Positions 44,604 through 54,015 of a DNA stretch of 64,000 nt are shown here, piece by piece (within the stretch, counting starts at the first letter, position 1; every line of letters starts with the position of its first letter). Under the pieces are notes generated by a model, which saw only the letters and a list, made by a program, of their open reading frames with translations, ran no database searches and was not told where the DNA came from. This DNA comes from Eubacteriaceae bacterium (GTDB lineage Bacteria; Bacillota; Clostridia; Eubacteriales; Anaerofustaceae), in contig WRIE01000008.1 in NCBI GenBank assembly GCA_009782875.1, positions 1-64,000 on the forward strand, given 5' to 3'. Made by a program: the position numbers and the translations under genes.

Positions 44604-46033
44604 TGGGATGGGAAACAGTCATTGGGCTTGAAGTCCACACAGAATTGTCGACCAACACCAAAATTTTTTGCGGCTGCGAGATATCTTTCGGAGCTCCGCC
44701 AAATACATGCGTATGCCCCTCATGCACAGGCATGCCTGGAGCGCTGCCTAAACTCAACAAGATGGTTGTCGAGTACGCCATGCGGGTTGGCTTGGCTCTT
44801 AACTGCACAATTGAGCGGAATAACCGCTTTGACCGCAAAAGCTACTTTTATCCCGATTTGCCCAACGCATACCAGATAACCCAGCTGTACGCCCCAATTT
44901 GCACAAATGGGCATTTGGATATCGAAGTCGGCGGCACAACAAAACGCATTGGCATCCGCCAAATCCACATGGAAGAAGATGCCGGAAAACTGGTCCACGA
45001 CTCGTCTGTTGGAGGCACTTTAGTGGACTACAACCGCTGCGGAGTTCCCCTGTTGGAAATCGTCACAAACCCGGATTTTTCAAACGCATCTGAAGCTGTG
45101 GCTTTCCTTGAAAAACTGCGCGAAATTCTCTTGTTCCTCGAAGTCAGCGACTGCAGGATGGAACAAGGGTCTATGAGGGCTGATGTCAATGTCTCCGTGC
45201 GCAAGGAGGGGGAGCCTTTGGGCGTAAGGGCAGAGATGAAAAACCTGAACTCCTTCAAGGCTATCACGAGGGCAATCGAATATGAGTCAGCCCGCCATAT
45301 ACAAGTGCTGGAGAATGGAGGGGCCCTTGTCCAAGAAACAAGGAGATGGGATGATGACAAAGGAGCCTCATTTTCTATGCGCTCAAAGGAAAACGCCCAA
45401 GACTACAGGTATTTTCCAGATCCAGACTTGCTGCCGGTAAATATCAGCGAAGAATGGCTCGAGTCAGTGAGAAGCAGCCTTCCAGAGCTGGCAAGCCACA
45501 AAAGGGAGCGCTATATCGAAACTTTCGGGCTTTCTGAGTATGAATCATCTATCTTGACAAGCCATCGAAATATCGCGGCCCTGTTTGAGGCTATTGCGTC
45601 AAACAGCAGCCAGCCAGTGGAATCAGCCCATCTGGTTTCAGGGGAGATAATGCGCTTGATGAACAACACTGCCACGCCTCCTGACGATCTGGCTGTAGAC
45701 GCAGAAAAAATGTCAACGTTGGTGGGGTTGGTCGCAAATGGGAGGATCAACCGCAAAACCTTCAAAGACGCCATTGAGCTAGTTTTCACCGATGATAGCA
45801 TCGACCCGGAAAAATATATAGAGGACAACAAGCTCTTGATGGATAGCAGCGATGATGCTGTCAACACAATCGTCGATGCAGTTCTAAGCGAAAATCCAGA
45901 TGCTGTCAAAGACTACAATGACGGCAAATCCAAAGCCTTTGGTTTTCTTATGGGCCAGGTCATGCGCCAGCTTGCAGGGAAAGGCAACCCTGATTTGGTG
46001 CGCAAAGCGCTCACAAATGCCTTGGACAGCTAA
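44603..46033 (+). CDS. gatB: Asp/Glu-tRNA amidotransferase subunit B
   Basis: The protein has 476 residues and starts at ATG 44603 (MGWETVIGLEVHTELSTNTK), overlapping the gatA stop; GGAGGTGAG lies just upstream. It has the GatB kinase core with IGLEVHTELSTNTKIFC, zinc-binding cysteines (CGCE, CVCPSC), YFYPDLPNAYQITQ, RQIHMEEDAGKL and GVPLLEIVT, and the C-terminal YqeY-like tail (LMGQVMRQLAGKGNPDLV). It phosphorylates the misacylated tRNA and transfers ammonia to it. All recognised motifs look intact, unlike those of GatA. Confidence 0.95.
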   Translation: MGWETVIGLEVHTELSTNTKIFCGCEISFGAPPNTCVCPSCTGMPGALPKLNKMVVEYAMRVGLALNCTIERNNRFDRKSYFYPDLPNAYQITQLYAPICTNGHLDIEVGGTTKRIGIRQIHMEEDAGKLVHDSSVGGTLVDYNRCGVPLLEIVTNPDFSNASEAVAFLEKLREILLFLEVSDCRMEQGSMRADVNVSVRKEGEPLGVRAEMKNLNSFKAITRAIEYESARHIQVLENGGALVQETRRWDDDKGASFSMRSKENAQDYRYFPDPDLLPVNISEEWLESVRSSLPELASHKRERYIETFGLSEYESSILTSHRNIAALFEAIASNSSQPVESAHLVSGEIMRLMNNTATPPDDLAVDAEKMSTLVGLVANGRINRKTFKDAIELVFTDDSIDPEKYIEDNKLLMDSSDDAVNTIVDAVLSENPDAVKDYNDGKSKAFGFLMGQVMRQLAGKGNPDLVRKALTNALDS

Positions 46034-46057
46034 CTTCAGCCATTTTATCATTAAAAG

Positions 46058-46097
46058 AATGCCTCATTTGCGCCTGTGGCTCAATTGAGGCATTTTG
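46058..46097 (+). terminator. Terminator between gatB and the AI-2E permease gene
   Basis: AATGCCTCA pairs with TGAGGCATT and is followed by TT. It sits between convergent genes and can serve both. Confidence 0.75.
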
Positions 46098-46101
46098 CAT
46101 G

Positions 46102-47175
46102 TTAGTTCCACAGATGGAAAATGCCCTCATTTTTCGCTTCTTTTGCAAGTATCAAAAACAGCGGGAACAGCAAAATGCCTAAAATGCCCATAAGCCGCAC
46201 CCCAAAATACATTGACAAGAGCATAGTAAAAGGCGGCAATCCTATCCGGTTCCCGACCAGGTTTGGCTCTATGACGTTTCTTGCTATGTATATTATCAAA
46301 TACAAGACCAGCAAGCCCACCCCAAAGGCTGTATTGCCTCCAATTGCCGCAGCCAAGCCCCAAGGAATGAGCACAGCGCCTACACCCAATGCAGGCAAGA
46401 TGTCAAATAGGGCAATCGCCATTGCGAGGGCAATATTATGGTTCACGTCGAGTAGCCAAAAACCTACAGCAAGCTCCATAAAAGTTATTGCCATAATCAG
46501 CAAGTATGACTGGAGCATTTTTAGTGTCGTAGAGGCAAAAGTGCGCCATACCCCCTTTGCCGCGCTTAGGTGCCGCTCAGGTATTTGGCGCCCCACAAAC
46601 GAGGTTATCCTTGCATAGTCGTTGGTGATGAAGAATGTGGAAACCAAAGTGATCGAAAACGTAAGGAAAAAAGATGGCACTTTTGTCGCTTGGCTTGCTG
46701 TCCAGCCCAAAAGCTGGGAAGACAGCGCAAAAAGCCAACTCTGCAAATTTGCAGCCAGCTCTGTTATGAGTTTTCGCATCACACTTTCAATGTCGACCGG
46801 CACAGCAACCATAAGTCGCTCAAAACCTTCATTTATCGAATCCCTCGCCAACGGAAAGTTTTCGGAGATCCAACTTGAAAAAATCGACAGGACAACATTG
46901 ATCCCAGCCGCAAACCGCGCCAAAAGCCATATAAACAAACCGACTATTATTAAAATTGTCGAAAAAGTGATAATTGACTCAACAATCTTGCGCTTTACAT
47001 TAGCGTGTTTGATGATAAAATTGATCGGTTCTTGCAACAATGTCGACAGGATGAAAGCCAGCAGGAAAGGCAAAAACCACCCGAGGACATATTTGAAACA
47101 GGCATACGCGATTGCGAGGATGATGCCCCAAAATACAACGTCAACTATAAACCTATATTTTTTGTCCGTTGTCAT
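46102..47175 (-). CDS. AI-2E family transporter, YtvI-like permease
   Basis: The protein has 357 residues with about eight hydrophobic segments (residues 10-40, 62-90, 160-185, 215-240, 245-300, 315-345). The order and the conserved C-terminal block (DILPALGVGAVLIPWGLAAA; VIEPNLVGNRIGLPPFTMLL) match the AI-2E/PerM family, most like the sporulation protein YtvI of Clostridia and Bacilli. Substrate is unknown. It is convergent with gatB. Confidence 0.85.
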   Translation of the reverse strand: MTTDKKYRFIVDVVFWGIILAIAYACFKYVLGWFLPFLLAFILSTLLQEPINFIIKHANVKRKIVESIITFSTILIIVGLFIWLLARFAAGINVVLSIFSSWISENFPLARDSINEGFERLMVAVPVDIESVMRKLITELAANLQSWLFALSSQLLGWTASQATKVPSFFLTFSITLVSTFFITNDYARITSFVGRQIPERHLSAAKGVWRTFASTTLKMLQSYLLIMAITFMELAVGFWLLDVNHNIALAMAIALFDILPALGVGAVLIPWGLAAAIGGNTAFGVGLLVLYLIIYIARNVIEPNLVGNRIGLPPFTMLLSMYFGVRLMGILGILLFPLFLILAKEAKNEGIFHLWN

Positions 47176-47537
47176 AGCAACCCCACATTAATCGCATAGA
47201 ATATCGGTTTATTAGCTTTACGCTGCATTATGCGAAGATATGCAATGATCCTGGGCACAAAAGCATTTAATGCGCATCTTCCCATATTTGGCGCTTGCTG
47301 CCAATAATTATTGTCAAAACTCTCCCGCCTCAGTTTAAAACAACCCTCGCAAAAACGGTAGATTATAATTTCAAAAGAAAATATGCTATTATCTAAAGGC
47401 AAACAAAATAACTCGGCGCTCTTGGCTCCATATTCAATTTGTACACTTAAAAATAACACTGTTAAGCGATAATCGAAATGGCATAAGATAGAACCGAGAG
47501 GTTTATTTATGTCAATAAACCTCCACTTGGGCTTTTA
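47176..47537. other. Upstream region of the glnN leader
   Basis: No gene. A perfect 10-bp hairpin GAGGTTTATT/AATAAACCTC (47498-47523) lies just before the conserved leader and may be its first stem or a terminator. Confidence 0.5.
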
Positions 47538-47876
47538 AAGCGGGGGTTTGCGCCCTTGTCAACTAGCCTATGCCCAGGCTGGCTACGTTGCTGAAGATCT
47601 AAGCGCCGAGGGGCGCCTCCCACAATCCCATGATCTATGGGGCATAGCCAAACAGCCCTGATAGGTGGGGACAGCGCTTTGTGTGCCAAGCCTTTGATGA
47701 CTTTGGGAAAGTGGAATTAACCCTGGTGGTTAAGAGGCTTATATCATTATACAGCTACAGGCGAAAAGGCAACGCCTTCGCTATACAAGAAATTACTAGC
47801 CGAAAGGAGGCGCGATTCCCCCCCGCCTAGCAGCGGCCAATGCCGCCGATTAAGGAAAGGGTATCCTCGCGCAGGA
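47538..47876 (+). ncRNA. Structured leader upstream of glnN, copy 1 of a two-copy motif
   Basis: About 340 nt ending at the glnN start codon. Blocks shared with the kamA leader (59747-60060, minus): AAGCGGG; TAGCCTA.GCC then GGCTGGC.ACGTTGCT.AAGA (47565-47597); AAACAGCCCTGA (47649-47660); CCTTTGATGA-like (47691-47700); AAGTGGA (47709-47715); GGAGGCGCGATTCC (47806-47819); AAAGGGTATCCTCGCG (47856-47871). Hairpins lie at equivalent places but have different sequences: GCGCC-GAGG-GGCGC here, ACC-AAGG-GGT there; GCGAA(A)AGGC/GCCTTCGC here, GCGCTGC/GCAGCGC there. CTATGCCC (47568) can pair with GGGCATAG (47640). This points to a cis-acting RNA or a mobile non-coding element. The 3' block resembles the right end of IS200/IS605-type elements. 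Confidence 0.6.
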
Positions 47877-49973
47877 ATGATGGAAAAAGTGCCAGAAATA
47901 TTTGGAAGCATGGTTTTTAACGAGTCAGTGATGAGAGACAAGCTCCCAAAAGAAATTTACAACGCATTGAAAAAAACCATGTCCCAAGGCACTCAATTGG
48001 AGCTGGATGTCGCAAACGTGGTCGCGGCAGCAATGAAAGACTGGGCTGTTGAAAAGGGCGCGAACCACTTTACCCACTGGTTTCAGCCAATGACAGGAAT
48101 TACAGCTGAAAAACATGATTGCTTTATCACCCCTGCCGGCGAAGGCAAAGTAATTATGGAGTTTTCTGGCAAAGAGCTTGTAAGGGGCGAGTCAGACGCT
48201 TCCAGCTTTCCTTCCGGCGGTTTGAGGGCAACCTTCGAAGCCAGGGGCTATACTGTTTGGGATATTACTTCATATGCATTTATCAAAAACAACACTCTCT
48301 ACATCCCGACAGCATTCTGCTCATACTCCGGCGAAGCGCTTGATAAAAAGACTCCCCTGCTTCGCTCTATGGAAACGCTAGACAAACAAGCCATGCGAAT
48401 CCTCAAACTTTTTGGCAACACATCCACAAAACGTGTTGTGGCGACAGTAGGGGCAGAGCAGGAATACTTTTTGGTCGACAAAGAAGTGTACCTAAGCAGG
48501 CCTGACTTAGTGCTGACTGGAAGGACATTAATTGGGTCCCGGCCGCCAAAAGGCCAAGAACTTGGCGACCACTATTTTGGGAGCATAAAACCCCGGGTTT
48601 CTGCCTTTATGAACGAGCTGGAGGTAGAGTTATGGAAACTCGGCGTTTATGCGAAGACAAAACATAACGAGTCTGCCCCTGCGCAGCATGAGCTGGCGCC
48701 AATATTCACAACAACAAACATAGCCACTGACCACAACCAGTTGATTATGGAATTGATGAAGAGTGTGGCAAACAAGCATAACATGGCTTGCCTGCTGCAC
48801 GAAAAACCTTTTGAGGGCGTAAATGGCAGCGGCAAGCACAACAACTGGTCCTTAGCCACAGACAGCGGCGTGAACTTGTTTGAGCCTGGTGAAACCCCCT
48901 ATGAGAATGCCCAATTCCTCTTGTTTCTTGTGGCAGTGATAAAAGCTGTTGACGACTACCAGGATTTGCTCAGATTTTCTGTGGCAAATGCAGGAAACGA
49001 CCATAGGCTAGGCGCAAACGAGGCTCCTCCTGCCATTGTCTCCATGTTTTTAGGCCAGGAGCTTGTGGAAGTCTTAGAAGCATTGGAGTCCGGCTTAGAC
49101 TATTTCAATAATTACGAACACCAAATGGAGCTTGGCGTTACTGTCTTGCCAAATTTCCCAAAAGATACAACTGACCGCAACAGGACATCGCCATTCGCTT
49201 TTACGGGCAACAAGTTTGAGTTTAGGATGGTTGGCTCGACGTTTTCTATTGCAGAGCCGAACATCGTGCTCAACACAGTTGCTGCAGAAGTATTGAGGCA
49301 ATTCGCCGACCAGCTTGAGGAGTCGGAAGACTTCAACAGCGATTTGGCTGCGATTATAAAAAAGACTTATAGCGAACATAAAAGGATAATCTTTGATGGC
49401 AACAACTACTCTACTGAGTGGGTAGAGGAAGCTTTGGATCGAGGCTTGTCAAACTTGCACACAACCGTTGAAGCGCTGCCGGCATTCGTGTCTGAAAAGA
49501 GCATAGATGTCTTCACACGCCACAATGTTTTCACAAAAACAGAAATCCTCTCCAGATACGAGATACTAATGGAAAGCTATTGCAAGACAATCCATATTGA
49601 AGCGTTGACACTTGTAGACATGGTCAAAGCCCAAATTATCCCGGCTTGCATTGACTACCAGCTTGAACTTGGCAAACTGATGGAGCTGAAAAAATCTGTT
49701 GGAGGCAAGCTCAGTGTCTACCTGGAATTGCAGCTAATGGAGAACATTTCTTCCTTGTCTGAAGGCATGCTTGAAAAGCTCAACCAGTTGGAGGATGCTA
49801 TATTAAATTCAAAAGATCCACGGGACACATTGGCGCAATCCAGGTTTTACCGCAATGAAATTTTGCTTGTGATGGAAGAGCTTAGATATTATGTCGATGA
49901 GTTGGAAACCTTGGTTGCCCGAAAGCACTGGCCGTTCCCGACTTACGCCCAAATACTTAACAGCATTATTTAA
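47877..49973 (+). CDS. glnN: Type III glutamine synthetase (GlnN)
   Basis: The protein has 698 residues, the length of the GSIII class rather than the roughly 450 of GSI. The start region VPEIFGSMVFNESVMRDKLP and the GSIII signature NHFTHWFQPMTGITAEKHDC (about residues 61-80) are clear, followed by GGLRATFEARGYTVWD, the catalytic GAEQEYFLVD, NESAPAQHELAPIF, the nucleotide loop VNGSGKHNNWSL and NRTSPFAFTGNKFEFR. It makes glutamine from glutamate and ammonia. The start is ATG 47877 or the next ATG, with AGGA close by. The conserved leader shared with kamA lies immediately upstream and is the obvious place for regulation. A terminator follows at 50100. Confidence 0.95.
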   Translation: MMEKVPEIFGSMVFNESVMRDKLPKEIYNALKKTMSQGTQLELDVANVVAAAMKDWAVEKGANHFTHWFQPMTGITAEKHDCFITPAGEGKVIMEFSGKELVRGESDASSFPSGGLRATFEARGYTVWDITSYAFIKNNTLYIPTAFCSYSGEALDKKTPLLRSMETLDKQAMRILKLFGNTSTKRVVATVGAEQEYFLVDKEVYLSRPDLVLTGRTLIGSRPPKGQELGDHYFGSIKPRVSAFMNELEVELWKLGVYAKTKHNESAPAQHELAPIFTTTNIATDHNQLIMELMKSVANKHNMACLLHEKPFEGVNGSGKHNNWSLATDSGVNLFEPGETPYENAQFLLFLVAVIKAVDDYQDLLRFSVANAGNDHRLGANEAPPAIVSMFLGQELVEVLEALESGLDYFNNYEHQMELGVTVLPNFPKDTTDRNRTSPFAFTGNKFEFRMVGSTFSIAEPNIVLNTVAAEVLRQFADQLEESEDFNSDLAAIIKKTYSEHKRIIFDGNNYSTEWVEEALDRGLSNLHTTVEALPAFVSEKSIDVFTRHNVFTKTEILSRYEILMESYCKTIHIEALTLVDMVKAQIIPACIDYQLELGKLMELKKSVGGKLSVYLELQLMENISSLSEGMLEKLNQLEDAILNSKDPRDTLAQSRFYRNEILLVMEELRYYVDELETLVARKHWPFPTYAQILNSII

Positions 49974-50099
49974 TAATCACGTCGAGAATTCCCAACTTAA
50001 TGCTGTTGGGCTATGTTGCTTTTCCTGCAAGCATTAAAGGCTCTGCGTGGATCTTGGTATCCAACCCAGGAGTTCGTGGAGTTGGTGTTTTCCCGCTGC

Positions 50100-50147
50100 A
50101 AATTCCAAAGATGCTTTCTTAACTCGATAGCACCTTTGGAATTTTTT
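50100..50147 (+). terminator. Terminator after glnN
   Basis: AAATTCCAAAG pairs perfectly with CTTTGGAATTT, followed by a T run. Confidence 0.8.
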
Positions 50148-50727
50148 AGTGTGCTGATGGCGATAATGCTCTTGGAATGCCAAGGTTAGCATCATTCCAC
50201 GTTACAAAACCATTTTGAATACTTTGCGACCAATGAAAAATAATCCGGGAGTACTGTGAAAGCTAAAAACCGCATAACTATCGTAAAAACAGCGAGAATA
50301 AGCTGTAATTATCGCGAAGAAACTAAGCCAAAAACCCAGTTGCAATCGTTTAGCCGCTTGCGCTTCCAAATTGTTGCCGCTGAAGTTATCAACATGGATA
50401 TATTTACCAGCCACAGCCACATATTCAACAGCTGTCCAAATTTGAAGTTACCGAGCGCTCCCTAATTATCCCTCATACATGACAGCAATTGTTCGAAATC
50501 TAGTGAAGCTAAATAGTTCTAAATATTACAATAATCTCCACAACCTCTTACTATTTTTTACAAGAGGCAAAACTGGCTGCAAAATTTTAGTGCTACAAGT
50601 TTGGATTTCAAGAATAAAAGTAAACTTGAAGCAAGTCGTCCGCTATTTTGCGGATATTATTGGGATTTAGTGTTGCAATTCACCTTTTGGGAACCTATTT
50701 TGTCTTGAAGTGTCAAGCCGTGTAAAA

Positions 50728-50756
50728 TTGACAAAAGGGAGCATTTATTATACAAT
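50728..50756 (+). promoter_or_regulatory. Consensus-like promoter
   Basis: TTGACA, a 17-base spacer and TACAAT, 38 bases before the 41-residue frame at 50795. Confidence 0.6.
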
Positions 50757-50794
50757 CGTAAAAAGGACTACTTAAGGAAAGTGGATACGGCTTT

Positions 50795-50920
50795 ATGAAA
50801 AACAAGAGCTTGATATCTACAAAGGGCAAAAAGGAATCTAGTAAACCCAAGCCAGCACCTGAGAGATATACCATTGCGATAAAATTATCAATATTAGCAA
50901 GTCTTTTACCCAGTGCTTAG
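50795..50920 (+). CDS. Possible 41-residue protein or N-terminal stub
   Basis: The frame MKNKSLISTKGKKESSKPKP ends in a hydrophobic segment (IAIKLSILASLLPSA). It has a good upstream promoter but only a poorly placed AAGGA. It could be a small membrane-targeted peptide or the start of a lost transposase. Confidence 0.25.
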   Translation: MKNKSLISTKGKKESSKPKPAPERYTIAIKLSILASLLPSA

Positions 50921-51356
50921 ACTTAGTATTTACGGGTTTAGACTCTTGCTGTGGCAGCGGACAAGCTTTTTGTGAAATATTATAAACCCTGTCCATGTGG
51001 CTCATCACCATCTTTGTATTTTTTCCTTATCGGCTCAAGCCACAGCCTAAGGCTTTTTCAACAACTGCTCCGCTTCTTGTTGCTTGGGTTTTAAGGAGAA
51101 AATGACCTGCATAGCCATTTTCTTTGAGTATGCCTTTGCAGCCATTTTTGGCTTTTGGCTAGCAATTCAATGCGCTCCTGCCTGAAAGGCTGTACTGCCC
51201 TTTAGCCATAGTTGCTCTAGCCCCCATGGCTCCGCTTTGTTTCTGCCCGTCGTGTTTTTTTTTGCTAATTCTCCTTTGAACAAATCGTTAGCCAAAAATT
51301 ACACGACAAATATCTAGGATTTACTGCATATTTTTTAAAATGAGAGGTCATAATCA

Positions 51357-52310
51357 ATGAAACGAAGAAAATTAATACTGTTACTACTGGCAATGGTCTT
51401 GCTTATGTTTTCGATGTTGTCCGGTTGCGCCAAAAAAGAGCAAACCGCAGCAAATAAATGGGGTATAGACAAATTTGTGGTGGTGCAGCTGCCCCGTGAT
51501 GGCAACCCGGAACTATACGCATACTGGAGATTTTTTGAAGACGCTCTGTCCGAAGTTATCGGTATACCGGTAGAGGAGATTATTGGCACAGATTACACCG
51601 CTTGTATCGAAGCCATGAGAACCGGGCATGCCCATTTGGCTGACTTCGGCCCCTTGGCTTATACTTTCGCCAGAGAAAGGGCGGACGCTGAAGCCCTGGT
51701 CAACTGGGGCGTGTGGGACGTGGAGGCGCAGGAGTACAACGTCGGGTTTTATGGCATGGTCATCGTCCGGGCAGATTCAGATATTTATACCTTTGATGAT
51801 TTGGTCGGGCGCTCCTTTGCATTTACAGACCCCGCGTCGACCTCAGGCTATCTCGTTCCCGGCCATGAGCTTCTCACGTACTTCCATGCCAATGGATACC
51901 CAGACCTGACTTTCGACGAGCTGCAAACTAACGGAAAATTCTTTTCGGCGGCAACCTTCTCTGGCTCACACCAAAACTCGATCAATTCGGTATACCTCGG
52001 AGACATTGACGCAGCCGGTGTCGCCAATACAACATTTGAAAGCTTGGTAAGAAGAGGATTGGTTGAAGAATCAGAAATCCGTATAATCAGCAAGTCCCCG
52101 ATGATACCCCAAGACCCCTACGCAATTAAAGGGACCCTTCCTCAAGAACTCAAAGACCTGGTTTTGCAATTCCTGCTGGATTTTGACGATCCCCGCTTTT
52201 TCGGCGGCTATGCCGGCGCACCATCTGATAAAGACCGTTTTCTAAGGGTCGAGGACAGCGCATACGATTATTTGCAAGAGTTGCGCGACACATACAACTT
52301 GTCTGAGTAA
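51357..52310 (+). CDS. phnD: Phosphonate/phosphite ABC transporter substrate-binding lipoprotein
   Basis: The protein has 317 residues; AGAGGT lies 8 bases before ATG 51357. The signal peptide ends in the lipobox LSGC (Cys23). The binding fold is of PhnD type: EIIGTDYTACIEAMRTGHAHL, LADFGPLAYTFARERA, YGMVIVRADSDIYTFDDLVG, FTDPASTSGYLVPGHELL. It captures phosphonate, phosphite or phosphate-like ligands outside the cell and delivers them to the PhnE permeases encoded downstream. No phosphonate-degrading genes lie nearby, so the ligand is undecided. Confidence 0.92.
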   Translation: MKRRKLILLLLAMVLLMFSMLSGCAKKEQTAANKWGIDKFVVVQLPRDGNPELYAYWRFFEDALSEVIGIPVEEIIGTDYTACIEAMRTGHAHLADFGPLAYTFARERADAEALVNWGVWDVEAQEYNVGFYGMVIVRADSDIYTFDDLVGRSFAFTDPASTSGYLVPGHELLTYFHANGYPDLTFDELQTNGKFFSAATFSGSHQNSINSVYLGDIDAAGVANTTFESLVRRGLVEESEIRIISKSPMIPQDPYAIKGTLPQELKDLVLQFLLDFDDPRFFGGYAGAPSDKDRFLRVEDSAYDYLQELRDTYNLSE

Positions 52311-52376
52311 TCAATCCACAGTATAAACTTTAATTGGTTACAAGCTTACTACTATATAAGATAAGGGGTATATGTT

Positions 52377-53219
52377 TTGATAAACAGCTCAATTTACAGT
52401 AATGATGCTATTCTCTCAGTAAAGGGCTTAAAAAAGTATTACGGCGCGACTAAAGCCGTAGACGATGTAGATTTCGACATTAAACCTGGAGAGATTGTCA
52501 GCATTATTGGACGCAGCGGCGCAGGAAAATCAACTGTCATGCGCTGCATCAACAGGCTCGTTCTACGGGATGAGGGAAGTATCACTTTCGAAGGGATGGA
52601 AATCACGAACAAAATGAGCCCTAAACAGCTTCGCGAGGCAAGGAGCAGGATAGGTTTCATTTTCCAAAACTATAATTTGGTATATAGGCTGACAGTATTC
52701 CAGAATGTGATGCATGGGCGGCTGGGGTATATGTCGACTTTGGACGGCGTTTTAGGCAGATACAGTGAAGAAGACAAAATGAAAGCCTACAACATTATAG
52801 AGACTCTCGGGTTGAATGAACAGCTTTACCAACGGGCCGCCGACTTGTCCGGAGGCCAAAAACAACGCGTGGCTATTGCAAGGGCGCTTATGCAAGAGCC
52901 ATCCTTGCTCATGTGCGACGAGCCGATTGCTTCGCTTGATCCAGTCACCAGCCGGACGATAATGGAGCTTATCGTCAGCCAAGCTAGAGAGCGGGGTATT
53001 GCCTGTCTAATTAACCTGCACCAAGTGGATTTCGCGAAGGAATATTCCACCCGAATCATTGGGATGAGAGATGGAAAACTTGTTTTCGACGGCTCCAGCG
53101 CCATTCTAACCGATGATATGATTTCCTATATTTACAAAGGTGACGACAACAGGCTAGGCAATCAAAGCGTCGACATGCAAATCAGCAATAAGCCTGTAGA
53201 GGAGTACAATATTGTCTGA
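52377..53219 (+). CDS. phnC: Phosphonate ABC transporter ATP-binding protein
   Basis: The protein has 280 residues; TTG 52377 is chosen because GGGG lies about 8 bases upstream. ABC motifs: Walker A GRSGAGKST near residue 43, Q-loop FIFQNYNLVYRLTVFQN, signature LSGGQKQRVAIARAL, Walker B LLMCDEPIASLDP, and the H-loop in LINLHQVDFA. It powers import through the two PhnE-type permeases. Its end overlaps the first phnE start by 8 bases. Confidence 0.92.
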   Translation: MINSSIYSNDAILSVKGLKKYYGATKAVDDVDFDIKPGEIVSIIGRSGAGKSTVMRCINRLVLRDEGSITFEGMEITNKMSPKQLREARSRIGFIFQNYNLVYRLTVFQNVMHGRLGYMSTLDGVLGRYSEEDKMKAYNIIETLGLNEQLYQRAADLSGGQKQRVAIARALMQEPSLLMCDEPIASLDPVTSRTIMELIVSQARERGIACLINLHQVDFAKEYSTRIIGMRDGKLVFDGSSAILTDDMISYIYKGDDNRLGNQSVDMQISNKPVEEYNIV

Positions 53220-54015
53220 CTATAAAACGATTCCAAAAAAAATAAAGGAGCAGCGGAAGTTTTATGCTATCACATTCACTGTCATAGCCTTGCTGTATAT
53301 AATCGCAACGATTCAGACGAAGTTCAATCCCTTTGATTTCTTTTTTAAGATGGGCAACTTCTTTGATTTTTTGCTAAATGAGCTGCTGCCCCCAAATTTC
53401 GAGCTGTCAGGCGGTTTGGGCTTAATAAGCTTAGTGATGCAAAATATCGGAATGTCCATTATTCCCACTTTTTTTGGCGGGATTATTGCATTTTGCCTTA
53501 GCTTCCTGACCTCATATTCAACAGCTCCAAATAGGGTGATAGCCATAATACTAAGAGGCTTAGCTTCTTTTCAACGCAATCTACCCAGCGCGATTTGGCT
53601 GATGATTCTAGTTATGGCTTTCGGTATCGGAACAACAGTTGGTGTGCTCGCACTAACGATTAATACCATTGGCTATCTGCTCAGGGGGTTTGCTGATGTG
53701 CTTGATGAAGTGGGCAAAGAAAGCATGGAAGCTATCGATAGTGTAGGCGCCAGATATTTGCCGAAGCTGTTCCAGTGCGTAATCCCAGCCGCGCTGCCTG
53801 GTTTTATTTCTTGGCTGCTTTATGCTATCGAGATTAACATTTTATCCTCGACTGTCATCGGAGCAGTAGGCGGTGGCGGAATAGGCATGATTATGATGAG
53901 CCATTGGAAACTATTTCGATTTAGGACCTCATTTGGCATCATACTCGCGCTTGCGGTGACTGTAATTGTAGTTAACTCCCTCACGGACTATCTCAGGAAG
54001 AGGGTGATAAGGTGA
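53212..54015 (+). CDS. phnE: Phosphonate ABC transporter permease
   Basis: The protein has 267 residues and starts at TTG 53212, with AGAGGAG 7 bases upstream. It has about six hydrophobic segments and the EAA-type cytoplasmic loop (GFADVLDEVGKESMEAIDSV and GARYLPKLFQCVIPAALPGF), the coupling site for PhnC. It is the first of two tandem, non-identical PhnE permeases that probably form a heterodimer. Confidence 0.9.
   Translation: MSDYKTIPKKIKEQRKFYAITFTVIALLYIIATIQTKFNPFDFFFKMGNFFDFLLNELLPPNFELSGGLGLISLVMQNIGMSIIPTFFGGIIAFCLSFLTSYSTAPNRVIAIILRGLASFQRNLPSAIWLMILVMAFGIGTTVGVLALTINTIGYLLRGFADVLDEVGKESMEAIDSVGARYLPKLFQCVIPAALPGFISWLLYAIEINILSSTVIGAVGGGGIGMIMMSHWKLFRFRTSFGIILALAVTVIVVNSLTDYLRKRVIR

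Larger units (their letters stand above)
50148..51356. other. 1.2-kb region with only a small orphan frame
   Basis: No supported gene apart from the small frame at 50795. 50700-50735 (AAGTGTCAAGCCGTGTAAAA then TTGACA) resembles an insertion-sequence end. Minus-strand debris near 50950-51200 is protein-like in patches but broken. Confidence 0.4.

Noticed and set aside
47538-47876. T-box leader because of a GGGTATCCTCGCG-like 3' block
   Set aside because: No T-box (AGGGTGGNACCGCG) sequence, no specifier loop or S-turn, and the downstream gene is not tRNA-related.
50948-51200. SEC-C or zinc-ribbon gene from a CPCG motif
   Set aside because: The motif stands alone in broken frames on both strands with no start or continuation.
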